64,000 nt of DNA from Brachionus plicatilis (Eukaryota > Rotifera > Eurotatoria > Ploima > Brachionidae): assembly GCA_010279815.1 (NCBI GenBank), contig QEOQ01000122.1, positions 1,063,493 through 1,127,492 on the forward strand, read 5' to 3'. The position numbers and the translations under genes are program-made. The notes under the pieces were generated by a model. That model did no database searches. It worked only from the letters and a program-made list of their open reading frames with translations, and was not told the DNA's origin. This document shows positions 1 to 11,431 of this stretch, piece after piece (the first letter of the stretch is position 1; the number at the start of each line of letters is the position of its first letter).

Positions 1-649
1 ATCTACCATGTCTTTTTGTATTTTGCTTAGTAGTCTTAAGTAAGCCATTTGAATTACCAAGCCATCAATATCATTTATCTTTTTATTACTTCAATATCAG
101 TTTCAAAATTTTCTCTTTGTTTTCTTCCCAATTTAGTTTTGACTTTAGCTTTTGCTCTTAATTTAGTAAAATTCATAGGATTTCTTTTTTGTACCAAATA
201 GCCTTAGCCAATACTTATCAAGCAAGCTATCATATGACAGCTATTAATTTTTTTATTCAAACTCAATAAAAAAATTAAGTTTTTAATTAATAAAATTTTT
301 AAGTTATATCTTTCCAATTCCTCATTTTAGTATATCAAAATATATGACAATTTTCCGTTCTGGTTTTCCGCATTTTTAAAAATAACCCAAAAAAAATGAA
401 TCACTACTTTAAATTAAAAAAAATAAAGTTTTCAAAAAATTTGTCACACAAGAATTTATATTTTACTTCGAAATAATAAAAAAAATTTTCTTGGAAATAT
501 TTAAAAAATAGCCTAAAATATTCTCGAAGTATTCTCAAAGTATTCTTGAAGATAATGTTAATTTTTCGATTTTATCCCAAAATTTTAAAAACATTTTTAA
601 AGTATGATTAAAGGTATTTATTCAAAATTTTAAATGTGAAAACAAATTT
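1..649. other. Non-coding flank downstream of SKIC3
   Basis: AT-rich DNA beyond the stop codon of the minus-strand SKIC3 gene. It holds the likely SKIC3 poly(A) signal at 617-622. A short basic minus-strand reading frame of about 34 codons lies near 110-175 but has no recognisable domain or convincing splice context. I see no other gene. Confidence 0.5.
617..622 (-). terminator. Poly(A) signal of SKIC3
   Basis: TTTATT on the plus strand is AATAAA on the minus strand. It lies about 30 bases downstream of the SKIC3 stop codon at 650-652, a usual distance for a short 3' UTR. Confidence 0.55.
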
Positions 650-3600
650 TCAAGTGACAATTTTTTCCAATTCTATCGCAACAAGTCCAAATTCGCCATC
701 TTTTTCATCATAATTCTTTAAAAATTTGGAAAAAGAGCTCCAACTCGTCATGTTGTCTGGAAACATGTGAAGTGTTTTTTGAAACATTTTTAACAAATAT
801 CCTGATGGATCCTTGCACCTGTTTTGTATTAGCTTTTGAAGCAATAGATATTGAACACATTCGTAAAAAACCTTTTTACGAATAATAAATAAGTAAAACA
901 TTAAGTGATTTTTTTGATATTTCTTACTAAATTAGCCTGAGAGCTTGTGGCAAATATAATTTTTCCAATCAATAAAGCCAGATCATAATTTTTGCTTCGT
1001 TTTAGACACAAGCAAAGTTCTATCCAACCTCGAGTTTCGGCTGGATATTCATGGACATACTTTGATACCCACCTAATCGCTTTATCAAAATCTTTCTGTA
1101 AAAGAGGTTTTAGAAAATCAAAAATTAAATTCGAAAAAAAAAATTACTTCTAAGCAATAGTAGACTGATTTTAGCTTAAGAATATCAAATCTGTATTTTA
1201 GATCACTAATGGTGTCTAGTTCCTTAAAAACTGCGCTGATCAATGCTTTGTCACTTTTTAGCAAACCAATCGAACATAAAGCAAAAAGCGATTGAATGCA
1301 TTTAACTTTACACTGAAAGCTAAAGAAGAAAAATGAATTTTTATACATTTATATTTTTTTTAAAACCTTTTGAAAAAACAGCTTATTGCCTCTTGAATAT
1401 TATATTTTGATATGGCCATGCCCATTGCAGTGTAAACTATGGACTTTTCGTTTTCAGTGCAAACATTCAATGCACTCTCAAAGACTAAAAAAATTTCGAA
1501 TATTATTTTTATTAAGGTGTTAATTAAATATACTTACTTTGAGCACATTTTTGAAATTTTCCCATATTATAAAAAAATTTTGCCAAAGAAAATATGTCTT
1601 CAACAGAATTCTTTACATCAATTTGTTTATATTGGTTAAAAGCAGCTTCGTATTGTTTCTGTGAACTCAAAAGTCTGGCATAACCACGTCTACTCTGCAA
1701 ACAAACTTCATTTTCATCATCATCAATCAATTCAAAAACCCTTTTTAATTTTTTTTTTTTTTTTAATTTAAAAAAAAATTTTAAATTTAGAAGACAACTT
1801 TTCATAATATTTCATTGCAGTTAAAGGAAGATGAAGCTTTTCAAGCAAAACACCACTAAGATAAAAAGCATCCACGTTGTTCACCACTCGGTCTAGTTTA
1901 AGTTGATTGATAAAAAATTATTTTTGGGCTTTCAAATCTATTTACCACAATATTTAATCAAACAGTCGGAAGAAAGTGGTATTGCATTCAAGAATTGAAT
2001 GTAATCTTTGTAGATTGTATCATTTTTAAGAGCAGGATCATTTGATATTTTGCATACTATTCTTGCATAGCCATAAAAAGCTTCTGTCTATTAATTTTAT
2101 AAAAATTAAAAAATTTTGTTTTTAAATCGAGTCAGCAAGTTTGGAATTGGCTTCATTTTGTTTCAGAAGCAGAACTGAACTTATAATCATCACCTCGATT
2201 TTAATTAAGTAAATTTTATTTTGCACTAAAATTGTAAAATTTTTTCCATTATTTAAACTCAATGCTTAGGTTTTAGAAAAAGTAACTTTTTGCTAAAATA
2301 TTTAAAAATTTTAAAATATTTTAATTTTCAATAGTAATTTTCTTTTTTTACTAAATTTAATAAAGCGCCATCTATTTTACTTACATGTAAACCAAGTTCA
2401 ACTGCATGTCGATACAAGTCAATACATTCTTCCATGTTAACTGTTTCGGCTATAAAAGCCTGACCTATCCATGCAACTCCATATTCTGGATCAAGAGCTT
2501 GCGATTTCTTGAAGCATTCATGAGCTTTTTTGTTCTCGTCAACTAACAAATAAAAAACTCCCAGATTTGTCCATGTTACTGCATCAGACTCATCAATTTT
2601 AATAGATTTTAAAAAGCAATGCTGAGCTAAATGTGGCTTGTTTATTTCTTAAAAATTTTAGACATTAGATGACATTTTTTTAAAAGTTCTAAATTAAAAA
2701 TTTGAACTAAACTACCTGTAAATGCATATAAAATTCCCAGATTGTTCCAGAAAAGATGACTTGAGGGATCTAAATTAACTGCTGTTATCAAACATTCTTT
2801 AGATTTATTGATTAATAAAGTCAAATTGGCTTTTTCGCTCATGCTTTGAAAGTTCATTGATAGTGATCTGTACTGGAATAGATAAGATAGTGATAGATCG
2901 TAGTAGTACGAACCACAATCTGGTCTGAGCTTACAACATATCATATAACTCCTTTAATTTTTAAAATACTGTAAAATTATCAAGAAATAAATTTAAATTA
3001 CTCTTCGGCAAGCTTGAATAATTCTTGATTTGTGACTATGGTTGTTTCGGTATCTGGGATGCTGAATTTTTTTTTCAGAATACAAGTGGGAATCGGAATA
3101 CTATTGGAAATAATTTTGAATTCAAATTAAAAAAATAAATTTAAATTATTAATTACATGGGATCACTTTTTGGATAGAATCGTACCATGTTACAGCAATC
3201 GCCGAGAATTTTCCACACACAGCATAAATCTTTTCTTACACAAATAGCCTTTGTCAAATATTTAATGCTCATTTCAATGTATTCTAAATATCTGTTATCT
3301 GTTGAATTTTTGACATTCTCTTTAGCCATGAGAAAATAAGTCTCGCCAAGTCCTTTAAAAGTGGGCACATCATTAGGAATTTTATTCAATACTGCAAAAT
3401 AATCGATTCTAGCTTGTTCATACAAATTAAGCGTTTGTTTAATACGAGCTATTCTATAGAGAAAAATTATTTATTGTCTATTTTCTGACATTTTGAATTT
3501 TGGAATATAAAAAACAAATTAAAATAAACTTTAATTTAGATTTAAATTAAATTAATTTAACTCCATTGGAATTGAAAAATTTTAAAAATTCTAAAAGGAT

Positions 3601-6600
3601 TTTTATTCAGCCTCCTATATACTTGGGAAAATCTGTGTTCTTTCACCTTTCTTAAAGAGCTTCATTTATAAATTTTTCTGCTTATCCCAACTTTTCTATT
3701 GCTACTAGAAACTATCACCCTTGGCTCTAAAGCCTTAAATCTTTAACTATTAAACAAATTTTAAATTAAAAATGGAATTGCCACATGTCTGGCATCATCA
3801 GAGCTCTCAAAATCTTCAAAATTATAATTTTAATCAAAATTTAAATTTATTGGTAATGTTAGATTCAATACAAGTGGAATTGAAGCAGAATTTCTGCTTC
3901 TGTGATGGTGTCTCTGACTCTATTAAGCTTTGAGACTCATCTCTCTTGGCCAAACAAACATTATTAATCTAAAATTATATTTTAATTATATTCTCGTATG
4001 AGATTGACTTAATTTTTTATTTTATTTTTTTATAATTTTTTATTCTTAATTATTATTGTACTTCTCCTGAAGGAGGCTAATTATAAATAAATTAATAAAC
4101 TAAGCCTTTGCAAAATCAATCAGATTAAATTATATTTAAATTAATTTGCAGAGTATCTGCAGAAGTTAGACATAGGTGATAATTTCAATGTCAGCTGATA
4201 TAATTACAATTTACAGAACAAATTATTAATTATTTTGGATTTTTTTGTTCCAAAATTTACAATGCCAATATTCCTTTGAATAGTTTAAATTCTTACTGAT
4301 AATAAGCATATGATGACTCAGGATTTAATTCAATAACTTTGTTGAATGATTTGAGAGCTGCTGTCAATGAACCACGATTTAAATAAGCATCAGCTAAACA
4401 CTCCCACATATTACTTTGCGAAAATGAAAAAAAAAATTGAGTAAAAATATTTAAATTTACTAGTCATCTGGATTGTTGCGGATAACATTGTAAAAGAGCC
4501 GAATAGCTTCATTTGATTCACCTTTCTTAAGATAAATGACACCAAGTCTTAAGGACGCCCATTTACAGTTATCAATTTCTTCAAGGGCTTTTTTTAGAAA
4601 ATTAAACGCAATTTCCTATAATTAAATTTAATAAATTAACATCTTTTTTATTAAACTTTGATCATTACATCATTTTTTTCATAAAGCAATGTGTCGACCA
4701 GCTCAAGACCACAAAGACTTAAATTTAAACAAAGCTCATAGGTTTTTTGAAAGCATTTCAAAGCTTTTTTGTAATCTTTGACCAAATATTTGTAATAAAT
4801 GCCCAGCTGGTAAATTGATTCCCATTTATATGGACTTAATTTAATAGCTTTGATATTTGACTGAAAGCAAAGAGTCTTTATTTCTTCATATTCTAGTTTT
4901 TCATTTCGGTTTAGCAGCAAATTGTAGCAAGTTTTGGCTAGAAGAATTTGACAGTCATGATTTTCCGAGTTCAAATTGCACAAATGCTTGGCTCTAGAGA
5001 AAGATTTTAATTCAAATTTAAATAAATTTATTTTAATTTAACAAACATTTCTAGAGATGTCATATATTCTTGATTTTCATATTTGATTATCAATTCACAC
5101 AACTCATAAGTAAAGCTTGACTTGTCGATTTCATTTCTTAAAATTTCAATACCAAGCTCTTTTTTGTAAGTCTTAACATAGCTCTCTAGCATAAATCTGT
5201 TCAATTCATTCAAAAAGCTCTCATTTAATCGGTGTTTTTTAAGCTTTAAATAAAAATTAAATATTTGGTCTATTTTTTTGACAGCTTACCATTTTAAACC
5301 TTTCAATGGCTGAATCGAATTCATGATATATAAAATTTATTAGAGCAATGTTATAATTGAATCTAATCAAGAAAAAATCTTGTACATCTTTGATTTTAAT
5401 CTGATTCAATGAAATGAGTCCTTTTAAAACAAAAAAATTATTTTAATACTTTTTTTTTTCCGAACATTCGCGTGAAATTATGCAAGACCAAAACACTAAA
5501 ATTTGTACTTAAAAGATAGCTTAAACTTTTTTCAATATATTTAAAATGGATCAAAAAAATTAATTTAAACTTTAATGTTGCATAAAACTAGCAAATAAAA
5601 ATTAATTCAAAAGACTATCTTTTTTTAAGTTAACACTTGGGCAAAAACTGAAAATTCAAATTTATGCAATAAAAATTTATATTTTTATAAATTTAAAAAT
5701 GATTTCTAAACAGTTATTAATAATGGAGATTAGCTTAATTAAGGAGATTAAAATGAATTTTTAAAATGATTTTTTTAAAAATTTTTTAAAACATATTTTT
5801 AAATTGGTTTCATTTTTATTACGTTTCATTATTTATCTAGACTTTTATTTAAAAGAATATATAAAATTTTTTTTTTGATAATGCTTTTCGCTTAATAGTT
5901 GGATTTATGTTATTATCTAAAAACGAAGGCAATGTGAAATTTTAATACAAAAAGTAAAAACGTTATAATTTTTTTTCTAATTGTAAAAAAATGTTTCTGC
6001 AATAAATACAATATTGAACAAATTTGTAAAAATGAATTATTAGCTCTGCAAAAACTCTGCAATTTATTGCAAACTTTAACCAAATATTTTGATGGTGTGC
6101 ATTTTTCTGAAAATTGCAGAGTTTTTGCAGAGCTAATAATTCATTTGTACAAATTTGTTCAATATCGTATTTTTTGCAGAAACATTTTTTTACAATTAGA
6201 AAAAAATTATAACGTTTTTTCCTTATGTACTGTAATTTTTGCACTAAAATTTCACAATGTCAAAATTATTTTGACATCAATTTTTAATATTTCACATAAA
6301 AAATTTTGTTTTTTTTAAATAAAATCGATTTTTAAATTTTGGTCAAGGCCTATCTAGTTTAATTTTTTCAAATTTAAAAAAAATCCAATCTTTTACAAAT
6401 ATTGAAAAAAAATTCTCAAAAAATAGTTGGACTTTTTAGTCTCGGATTTTTTCTAGAATTTAATTAAAGAATTGATTGAAAAAAGATTCACCCTCTTGAG
6501 CTGTCTTGATGGTTTGCTCATGATTGCATGTAAAAAAATAATAATTATTTTCCAAAAACAGTATAAGCAATTTATTTGACTGAATCATTTGTTCTTTAAC

Positions 6601-7770
6601 TAAATATATTAATTATTAATTAAAAAGTAAAAATTTGTTTTTGTATCGTGCATTTACCTTGGTCTAAAATTTTTTTGAATTCGCCAATATTATTCTGATC
6701 AAGAATGGACAACATATTTACTGCATTGATTAGCAATCGGTATTGTTGTATGGGATCCAATACGCTTGTTTCATCCTCGAGTAAATTGTTAATTTTAATC
6801 AAATATTTTTGCTCAATTTCAATGCCACTAATCAGGGCTTCGATGTAAATTTCAAACAACGTATTCAATGCAAACTCGTTATGGGCAGAGTATTTTTCAA
6901 GCAAACCAAACAAATGATCTAGAATATTTTTCCATGATTCGCGACTCTAACAAATATTTTTATTAATTTATTTTTAAATTTTACCTAATTAATTTTTTAC
7001 TTTTATCATAGATTTAAGAGCGTTTTCATTTATCTTTTCCAAATATTCATTTTCAATTTTTATTTCCAAATTCTTGTCAATAATATCAATCACATCAAAA
7101 TATACATCACTTGTCTTGAAAACAATTTATTAGTAATTGAGTTCAGGATACTTTTTTTCTAATACTTGTTCATCAAAGAGTGCAAGTAGACGAGCCAAAT
7201 TTTCGATCAAAGGACCATAGTTTTTATCAGTATTTTGATTCTTAATAAGTTCATAAAGAACAGTGATAGCTTCTTTAGTCTTTCCCTGAGATAGCAGACA
7301 ATTGGCATACTTATTAGATATTTCAAAAAATTTAGCAGCATCACTTAAATTTAATGCTTTAACTTTGGTTCAATTGTCAGAGATGGTATAAATTTTACTT
7401 GCTAAAGAATTTTCTCAATTCACTGTAGACACTTATTAGTTCAGATTGAGAATTTGATTTTTCATAAAGCTGAGCAAGACCTTGCCAAGCAGGCGCTAGA
7501 TTTGACGAAATCTGAATGGCTCTCTGATAAGCTGCTAATGCCTGATCTTTGTTATTAAGCTCATTCGCAGCAGCACCAGTCATTACCCAGCCTAAATAGT
7601 TTTCTTTATCTCTATCAATTACTGACTGTTCAATTCGAATTTTATTTAAAGAGATAAATTTTTTTTTTATGTCAGATTACTTTGCACAGTTTGAGTGCTT
7701 CTTTGGCATCTTTGTTCTTAATGGCATCTTTGGCCGATTTTAAAAGTGCTTTTATTTCTGGATTATCCAT
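650..7770 (-). CDS. SKIC3: SKI3/TTC37 homologue, TPR scaffold of the Ski complex
   Basis: Superkiller protein 3 scaffolds the cytoplasmic Ski complex (SKI2 helicase, SKI3, SKI8), which feeds mRNA to the 3'-5' exosome. The start ATG is at 7770-7768; the N-terminus (MDNPEIKALLKSAKDAIKNK) and the next exon (7629-7399, with APAWQGLAQLYEK) match the N-terminus of animal TTC37. Further exons carry TPR helices with the family's G/A/P spacing: roughly 7360-7168, 7115-7007, 6948-6658, 6590-6490, 5420-5290, 5260-5041, 4990-4670, 4620-4460, 4410-4295, 3465-3155, 3110-3000, 2950-2700, 2640-2350, several between 2090 and 970, and last 871-650. The last exon ends with TGA just before a poly(A) signal. Introns are short except near 5430-6480 and 3470-4290, which hold repeats. 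Identity is firm; some middle exon borders are approximate. Confidence 0.88.
3530..4190. repeat. Repeat-derived insert in a SKIC3 intron
   Basis: This intron is far longer than its neighbours. Around 4059-4105 it carries ACTTCTCCTgAAGGAGG followed by an A/T-rich stretch of AATAAATTAATAAA type. The same motif order occurs in the nested element at 24844-25539 (three copies, one inverted). I infer an old member of the same dispersed family. The borders are estimates. Confidence 0.4.
5929..6263. repeat. Long palindrome (fold-back MITE) in a SKIC3 intron
   Basis: The left arm (about 5929-6075) and right arm (about 6105-6263) are near-perfect inverted copies. Both read GCTCTGCAAAAACTCTGCA near the centre and AACGTTATAATTTTTTTT further out. 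The short reading frames here on both strands are by-products of the palindrome. The central core is shared with the palindrome at 17693-18072 in DOP1, so both probably belong to one non-autonomous family. Confidence 0.75.
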
Positions 7771-7874
7771 TTCTTTTTATTTTTAAATAAAATTTTTTTT
7801 TTAAATTAATTTTACAAAGATTTTAATTTCTTTTTAAATTTTAAGAATTCAATCAAATAACAAATTTTAATATT

Positions 7875-7880
7875 TTTATT
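7875..7880 (-). terminator. Poly(A) signal of the zinc-ribbon gene
   Basis: TTTATT on plus (AATAAA on minus), about 13 bases beyond the stop at 7893-7895 and about 105 bases before the SKIC3 start codon. It is the nearest candidate in an A/T-rich stretch that also offers others. Confidence 0.4.
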
Positions 7881-7892
7881 CTAAATTAAAAA

Positions 7893-10699
7893 TTAAGAAT
7901 ACGATTTGTCATCTTTGTGATAGTCTAAAATTATGTAAAAAAGTTTAATTTCAAAATTTGGAAACTCAACGAGCTTACCATAATTGCCATATCCACTTAT
8001 TGAATGCTGGCCATTTTTATAATAATAATTATTACTATTATTATATCTCCTGTAGCCAGAATTGTTTCGGTAGGAGTATCGATTTTGATTGTAATTACCT
8101 TTTAAAAAAAATGTTATTCTTTCAATTATAGGTTTAATTTAAAGAACCAAGATCAATTATAACAAAAAAAATTAAATTTAAAATGATGCCATTCTATGCT
8201 AGTGTTGGGAAAGACGGATGACGAAATTTGCGATCAGACCATATCAGCGGGAAAAAATTTCCTTAAGAGTAAAAAAATTGACAAAAATTTTATTTTAAAA
8301 GAAAATACCAAATTTAGAAAAAAATAATTTTTCTTTAAAAGGCTAAATTTTTGAAATTATTTTTCTAGATCATAGTTTAGAGATTTGATTGGGGTGAAGT
8401 TTTGACATGAGTTAATTAATTAAATGAATTAGTCATTTTGTTAACTCATTTTTTTCTGCTTCAATATTTTGATGAAAAGAGAAAATATGACCATAAAAAT
8501 AAAAAATTTTAAATAATTAATTATTAAAAAATGACTTATTCTCTTTAAAACTTCCATAATTGCTACAAAAGATCCGAAATTAAACTCAAACTTAAAAACA
8601 ATAATTGAAAAAAATTAATTAAATAGCTTAAAAATATATTTAAACGTTAAACCCATTGCTGATAAAATTACACACTGCTAAATATGAATACTTGAATTAT
8701 TCCTATTTTAAATATTGACTTATCCAAGATATTAGAGAAAAAGGTGGTAGATTCATCAAACAAAAATAAATACCACATTCGTGGCAAATTTATGCATATC
8801 TTTGACAAATACATTATTAAAAAAGAAAAAATATTCAATTAATTAATTAACTTTTTGTAAATTTTGCTTTAATCCTTTTCTTTTTAATAAAAACTTTAAT
8901 TGAACAATTATTCTTTTTTTAAAAACACCAATGTGAAAATCACCTTTTTTTTTTGAAACCGAAAATTGAATTGATAAAAATGAGTTAAAAAAAAACATGA
9001 GTTATTTTTTAATTAACTCATTTTTTTTTAAACTCATGTCAAAACTTCACCCCAGTAGAGATTTGTATGAGATATTTGAAAATTTTTCGTTTCATTAAAT
9101 CAAAAACCTAAAAGAACACCAAAACTTTTTCCCTGAAATTTTCTGCCGCTGATCTTGTCTGACCGCCAACGTGGCCATCTTATTTTGGCCGTCATCCGAC
9201 ACTATTCTACGCTTGACCATGGTCATTTGTTCATTTTTTTTTTAAAGAAAACATACTTGAATAGTTATAATTGTTGTTGTGCGATGAATAAGAATGATAT
9301 CTGCTACTGTAGTAATGATTATGTGAATAGCTGGTGTAGTTTTTCTCACTTTTCTAAAAAAAATTATTTTTAGAAAAAGAATTATTTTAAACTTTTGCTC
9401 ACATAATTGACAAAATTTTGCTGATCGCCATCATCAATAACAATTTCTTCACATTCATGGCTTGTTTTTTCTTTTAATAAAATAACAAGATTTTTATTAC
9501 TAGCTGAATTATGGTTATTTTTAAATTGGTCTAATAAATTAGCTTTAGAACTCGGAGTTTTATTTGGAGTTGGCAAAAGTGGTTTAGTATTTTGGCTCTT
9601 TTTAAAATGATCTGGATCAGTCTCTTTTTTTAAGTCTTGTATCCGCCTATTTAATTTTTTATCCAATTTTTTTGCTTTTTTAAAGCTTGCAGTTGACGAA
9701 GATGAAGAAACTGACGAGGATGAACTATCTCTTTTATGGATGCGCCTTTTGGCTAAATTATTTTGCAACGGATCAAGAAATTTATTAATTTGTCTAAGAG
9801 ATTTGTGGCCTACATTTTGAGTAGATAGGTTATTTTTATCGACCTCGGTCTCTGATTCAGACGAGGACGAAGATGAGGATTCGACCAATTTTTTTTCATT
9901 ACCAAGGTTTTTTGAGCATTTCATGGCCACTTTTGAGCTTTGGTCACTGGTTTCATTCAAATCTTCTTTCTCTTTTATTGCTTTCCTCAATGGGTGATCG
10001 ACTTTTGGATTTTTTTCCGTGTTTGCTATGGGCACCACTGAACCCGAATTGAGATAATTTTCATTTCTAAAAAGATGAAGAAAAAATATCGGCTTCACTT
10101 GAAGAGTTAAACCATGTGTGTCCACATAAGATGATACATTTTTAAAATTATGATAATTCAGAAGCTGCTTTTTAAAGTCAAGCATATTGATCCGGTATTC
10201 ACTGACCCGACCCAGACATGTGTAGTTATTTCCTTAGAAAAAATACTTGACATTAGTGTGACAATTTAGCTTATTAAAACTCACTCGGAAAATAGAGCTC
10301 GGTGATTTTTTTTTTAACTCTATTAAAATCATCTGTTTGATTGAGGTAAACTCTTCTTGTGCCTCCACCTTGTTCTTGTTTGATGGCATTTAAGTCAAGG
10401 CCGAGCAAAATGCTCACTTTAACCTTAATTCCTGATTTATCAGTAACACCCTTTGTTTAGAATTAAAAAATGACACTTAAAAAAGTATTTTAAATTACGT
10501 GTGCTTTTTTTTGCGATTCAAAATTTGGATCAAACGAAGACTTTTCCAGTGCGGTTCCGCACTGGCCGCAAAAGTTGAATGCTGGCTCAAATTTTATGTT
10601 ACATCTTTGGCACGTTTTTTTCAATAGCTTGCCACAAACACCACAAAATTTGAAGTCTGCTTCTACTTTAGCCTTGCAAGACGGACAATTATGGACCAT
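7893..10699 (-). CDS. Zinc-ribbon protein with Ser/Lys-rich middle and Tyr/Asn-rich tail, function unknown
   Basis: I do not recognise this gene. Six exons join in frame: 10699-10499, 10450-10285, 10232-9403, 9353-9257, 8098-7979 and 7924-7893, giving about 481 residues. The start chosen is the ATG before VHNCPSC. Residues 1-50 hold two CxxC...CxxC zinc ribbons (CPSC/CGVC and CQRC/CGQC), a double zinc-ribbon pattern. A conserved-looking globular stretch of about 110 residues follows, with no family I can name. Next is a charged, serine-rich region with runs of S and E/D and basic KK/RR patches, then a Tyr/Asn/Ser/Arg-rich tail (repeated NYN, YSYR, NNYYY) ending DDKSYS. Such tails often mark RNA-binding or condensate-forming proteins, but that is inference. 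The gene lies on the same strand as SKIC3, 122 bases upstream. Intron 5 is almost wholly a transposable element. Confidence 0.7.
8200..9204. mobile_element. hAT-like non-autonomous element with 8-bp target duplication
   Basis: The ends are inverted: TAGTGTTGGG at 8200 and the complement of TAGTGTCGGA ending at 9204. Both are followed inward by GGATGACG, GATCAGACC/GGTCAGACA and ATCAGCGG. A second inner pair (GGGGTGAAGTTTTGACATG near 8390-8410 and its complement near 9035-9055) shows that the arms extend about 200 bases. Flanks 8192-8199 (TTCTATGC) and 9205-9212 (TTCTACGC) look like an 8-bp target duplication with one mismatch, as expected for hAT elements. There is no transposase reading frame. 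It sits inside intron 5 of the zinc-ribbon gene. Confidence 0.75.
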
Positions 10700-11431
10700 T
10701 TGAAAAAAAACCGGAATTATTTTCAAAAATATATATCATACAAATATTAAATTCAAATTTTTTTTTTTTTTTTTTTAATTTGATATTTATTTTTGGTGTA
10801 TTTATTTGAATAATTAAACTGAATAAATGTTAAATAAAATATGAAATTTTCTTTTGTTTATTATTTATTTAATTATTTGTTTTATCTGTGCCGAGCTAAA
10901 GCACCTTCAGATTTAAAAAAAAAATAAAAATTTAAAGGAAAAATAAAATAAAATTAAAATAAGTTAAAACATAATAAAAAGAGAATTTAAATTGATAAAT
11001 TGTAAGATTTTTATTTTTTTTATTTATTAAGCAAATTCTTGTCGAGCCAAGGCGCCTTCAGAAAAAAAAATAAAAAAAAATAAAAAAGTTTCTGCTTGTT
11101 TTATATATTATTAAAATATGTGCAAAGTGTTTAAGTATTGAACAGTTCATGAAAGAAAGAATGTTTTTGTGGTGATTCTTTTGTGGCATTCGATTGTGAC
11201 AAACTTGACTCATTGATAAATTGAGATTAAAAGTGTTCTTTAATCAGAACAAAGTATTTAATTATTGTGAACAAACTTGGTGGTTAAATTAGATCAGTTT
11301 AAGTTTTAACTTTTTAATTTAAGTAATTTAACTTATTTGTCTTTTGATGGACTTTTTATTTAATTTAGCCAATTTATCAGGATATAAATAATGATAAGTC
11401 TGCTCAATTGGATTAATCAAACAATTTTAAA
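10700..11431. other. Divergent intergenic region (promoter area)
   Basis: This separates the minus-strand zinc-ribbon gene from the plus-strand nuclear receptor and so should hold both promoters. It is A/T-rich with homopolymer runs. A short motif occurs twice, near 10888-10913 and 11042-11063. No reading frame or RNA gene is visible. Confidence 0.5.
10888..11070. repeat. Twice-repeated GAGCnAAGnnCCTTCAG motif
   Basis: GCCGAGCTAAAGCACCTTCA (from 10891) and TCGAGCCAAGGCGCCTTCAG (from 11042), each followed by an A-rich run. These are two diverged copies about 150 bases apart in the divergent promoter region. They may be repeat debris or paired regulatory sites. Confidence 0.4.

Noticed and set aside
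110..220. Short basic minus-strand frame (about 34 codons) that could be a last exon
   Set aside because: No recognisable domain and no plausible upstream exon between it and the end of SKIC3.
5963..6318. Pair of similar reading frames on opposite strands
   Set aside because: They are the two arms of one palindrome and not genes; the same holds for the pair at 17730-18122.
10084..10118. Possible 32-base intron in the zinc-ribbon gene (GTGAAG...TTTAG)
   Set aside because: Removing it breaks the reading frame, whereas reading through keeps a long open frame.
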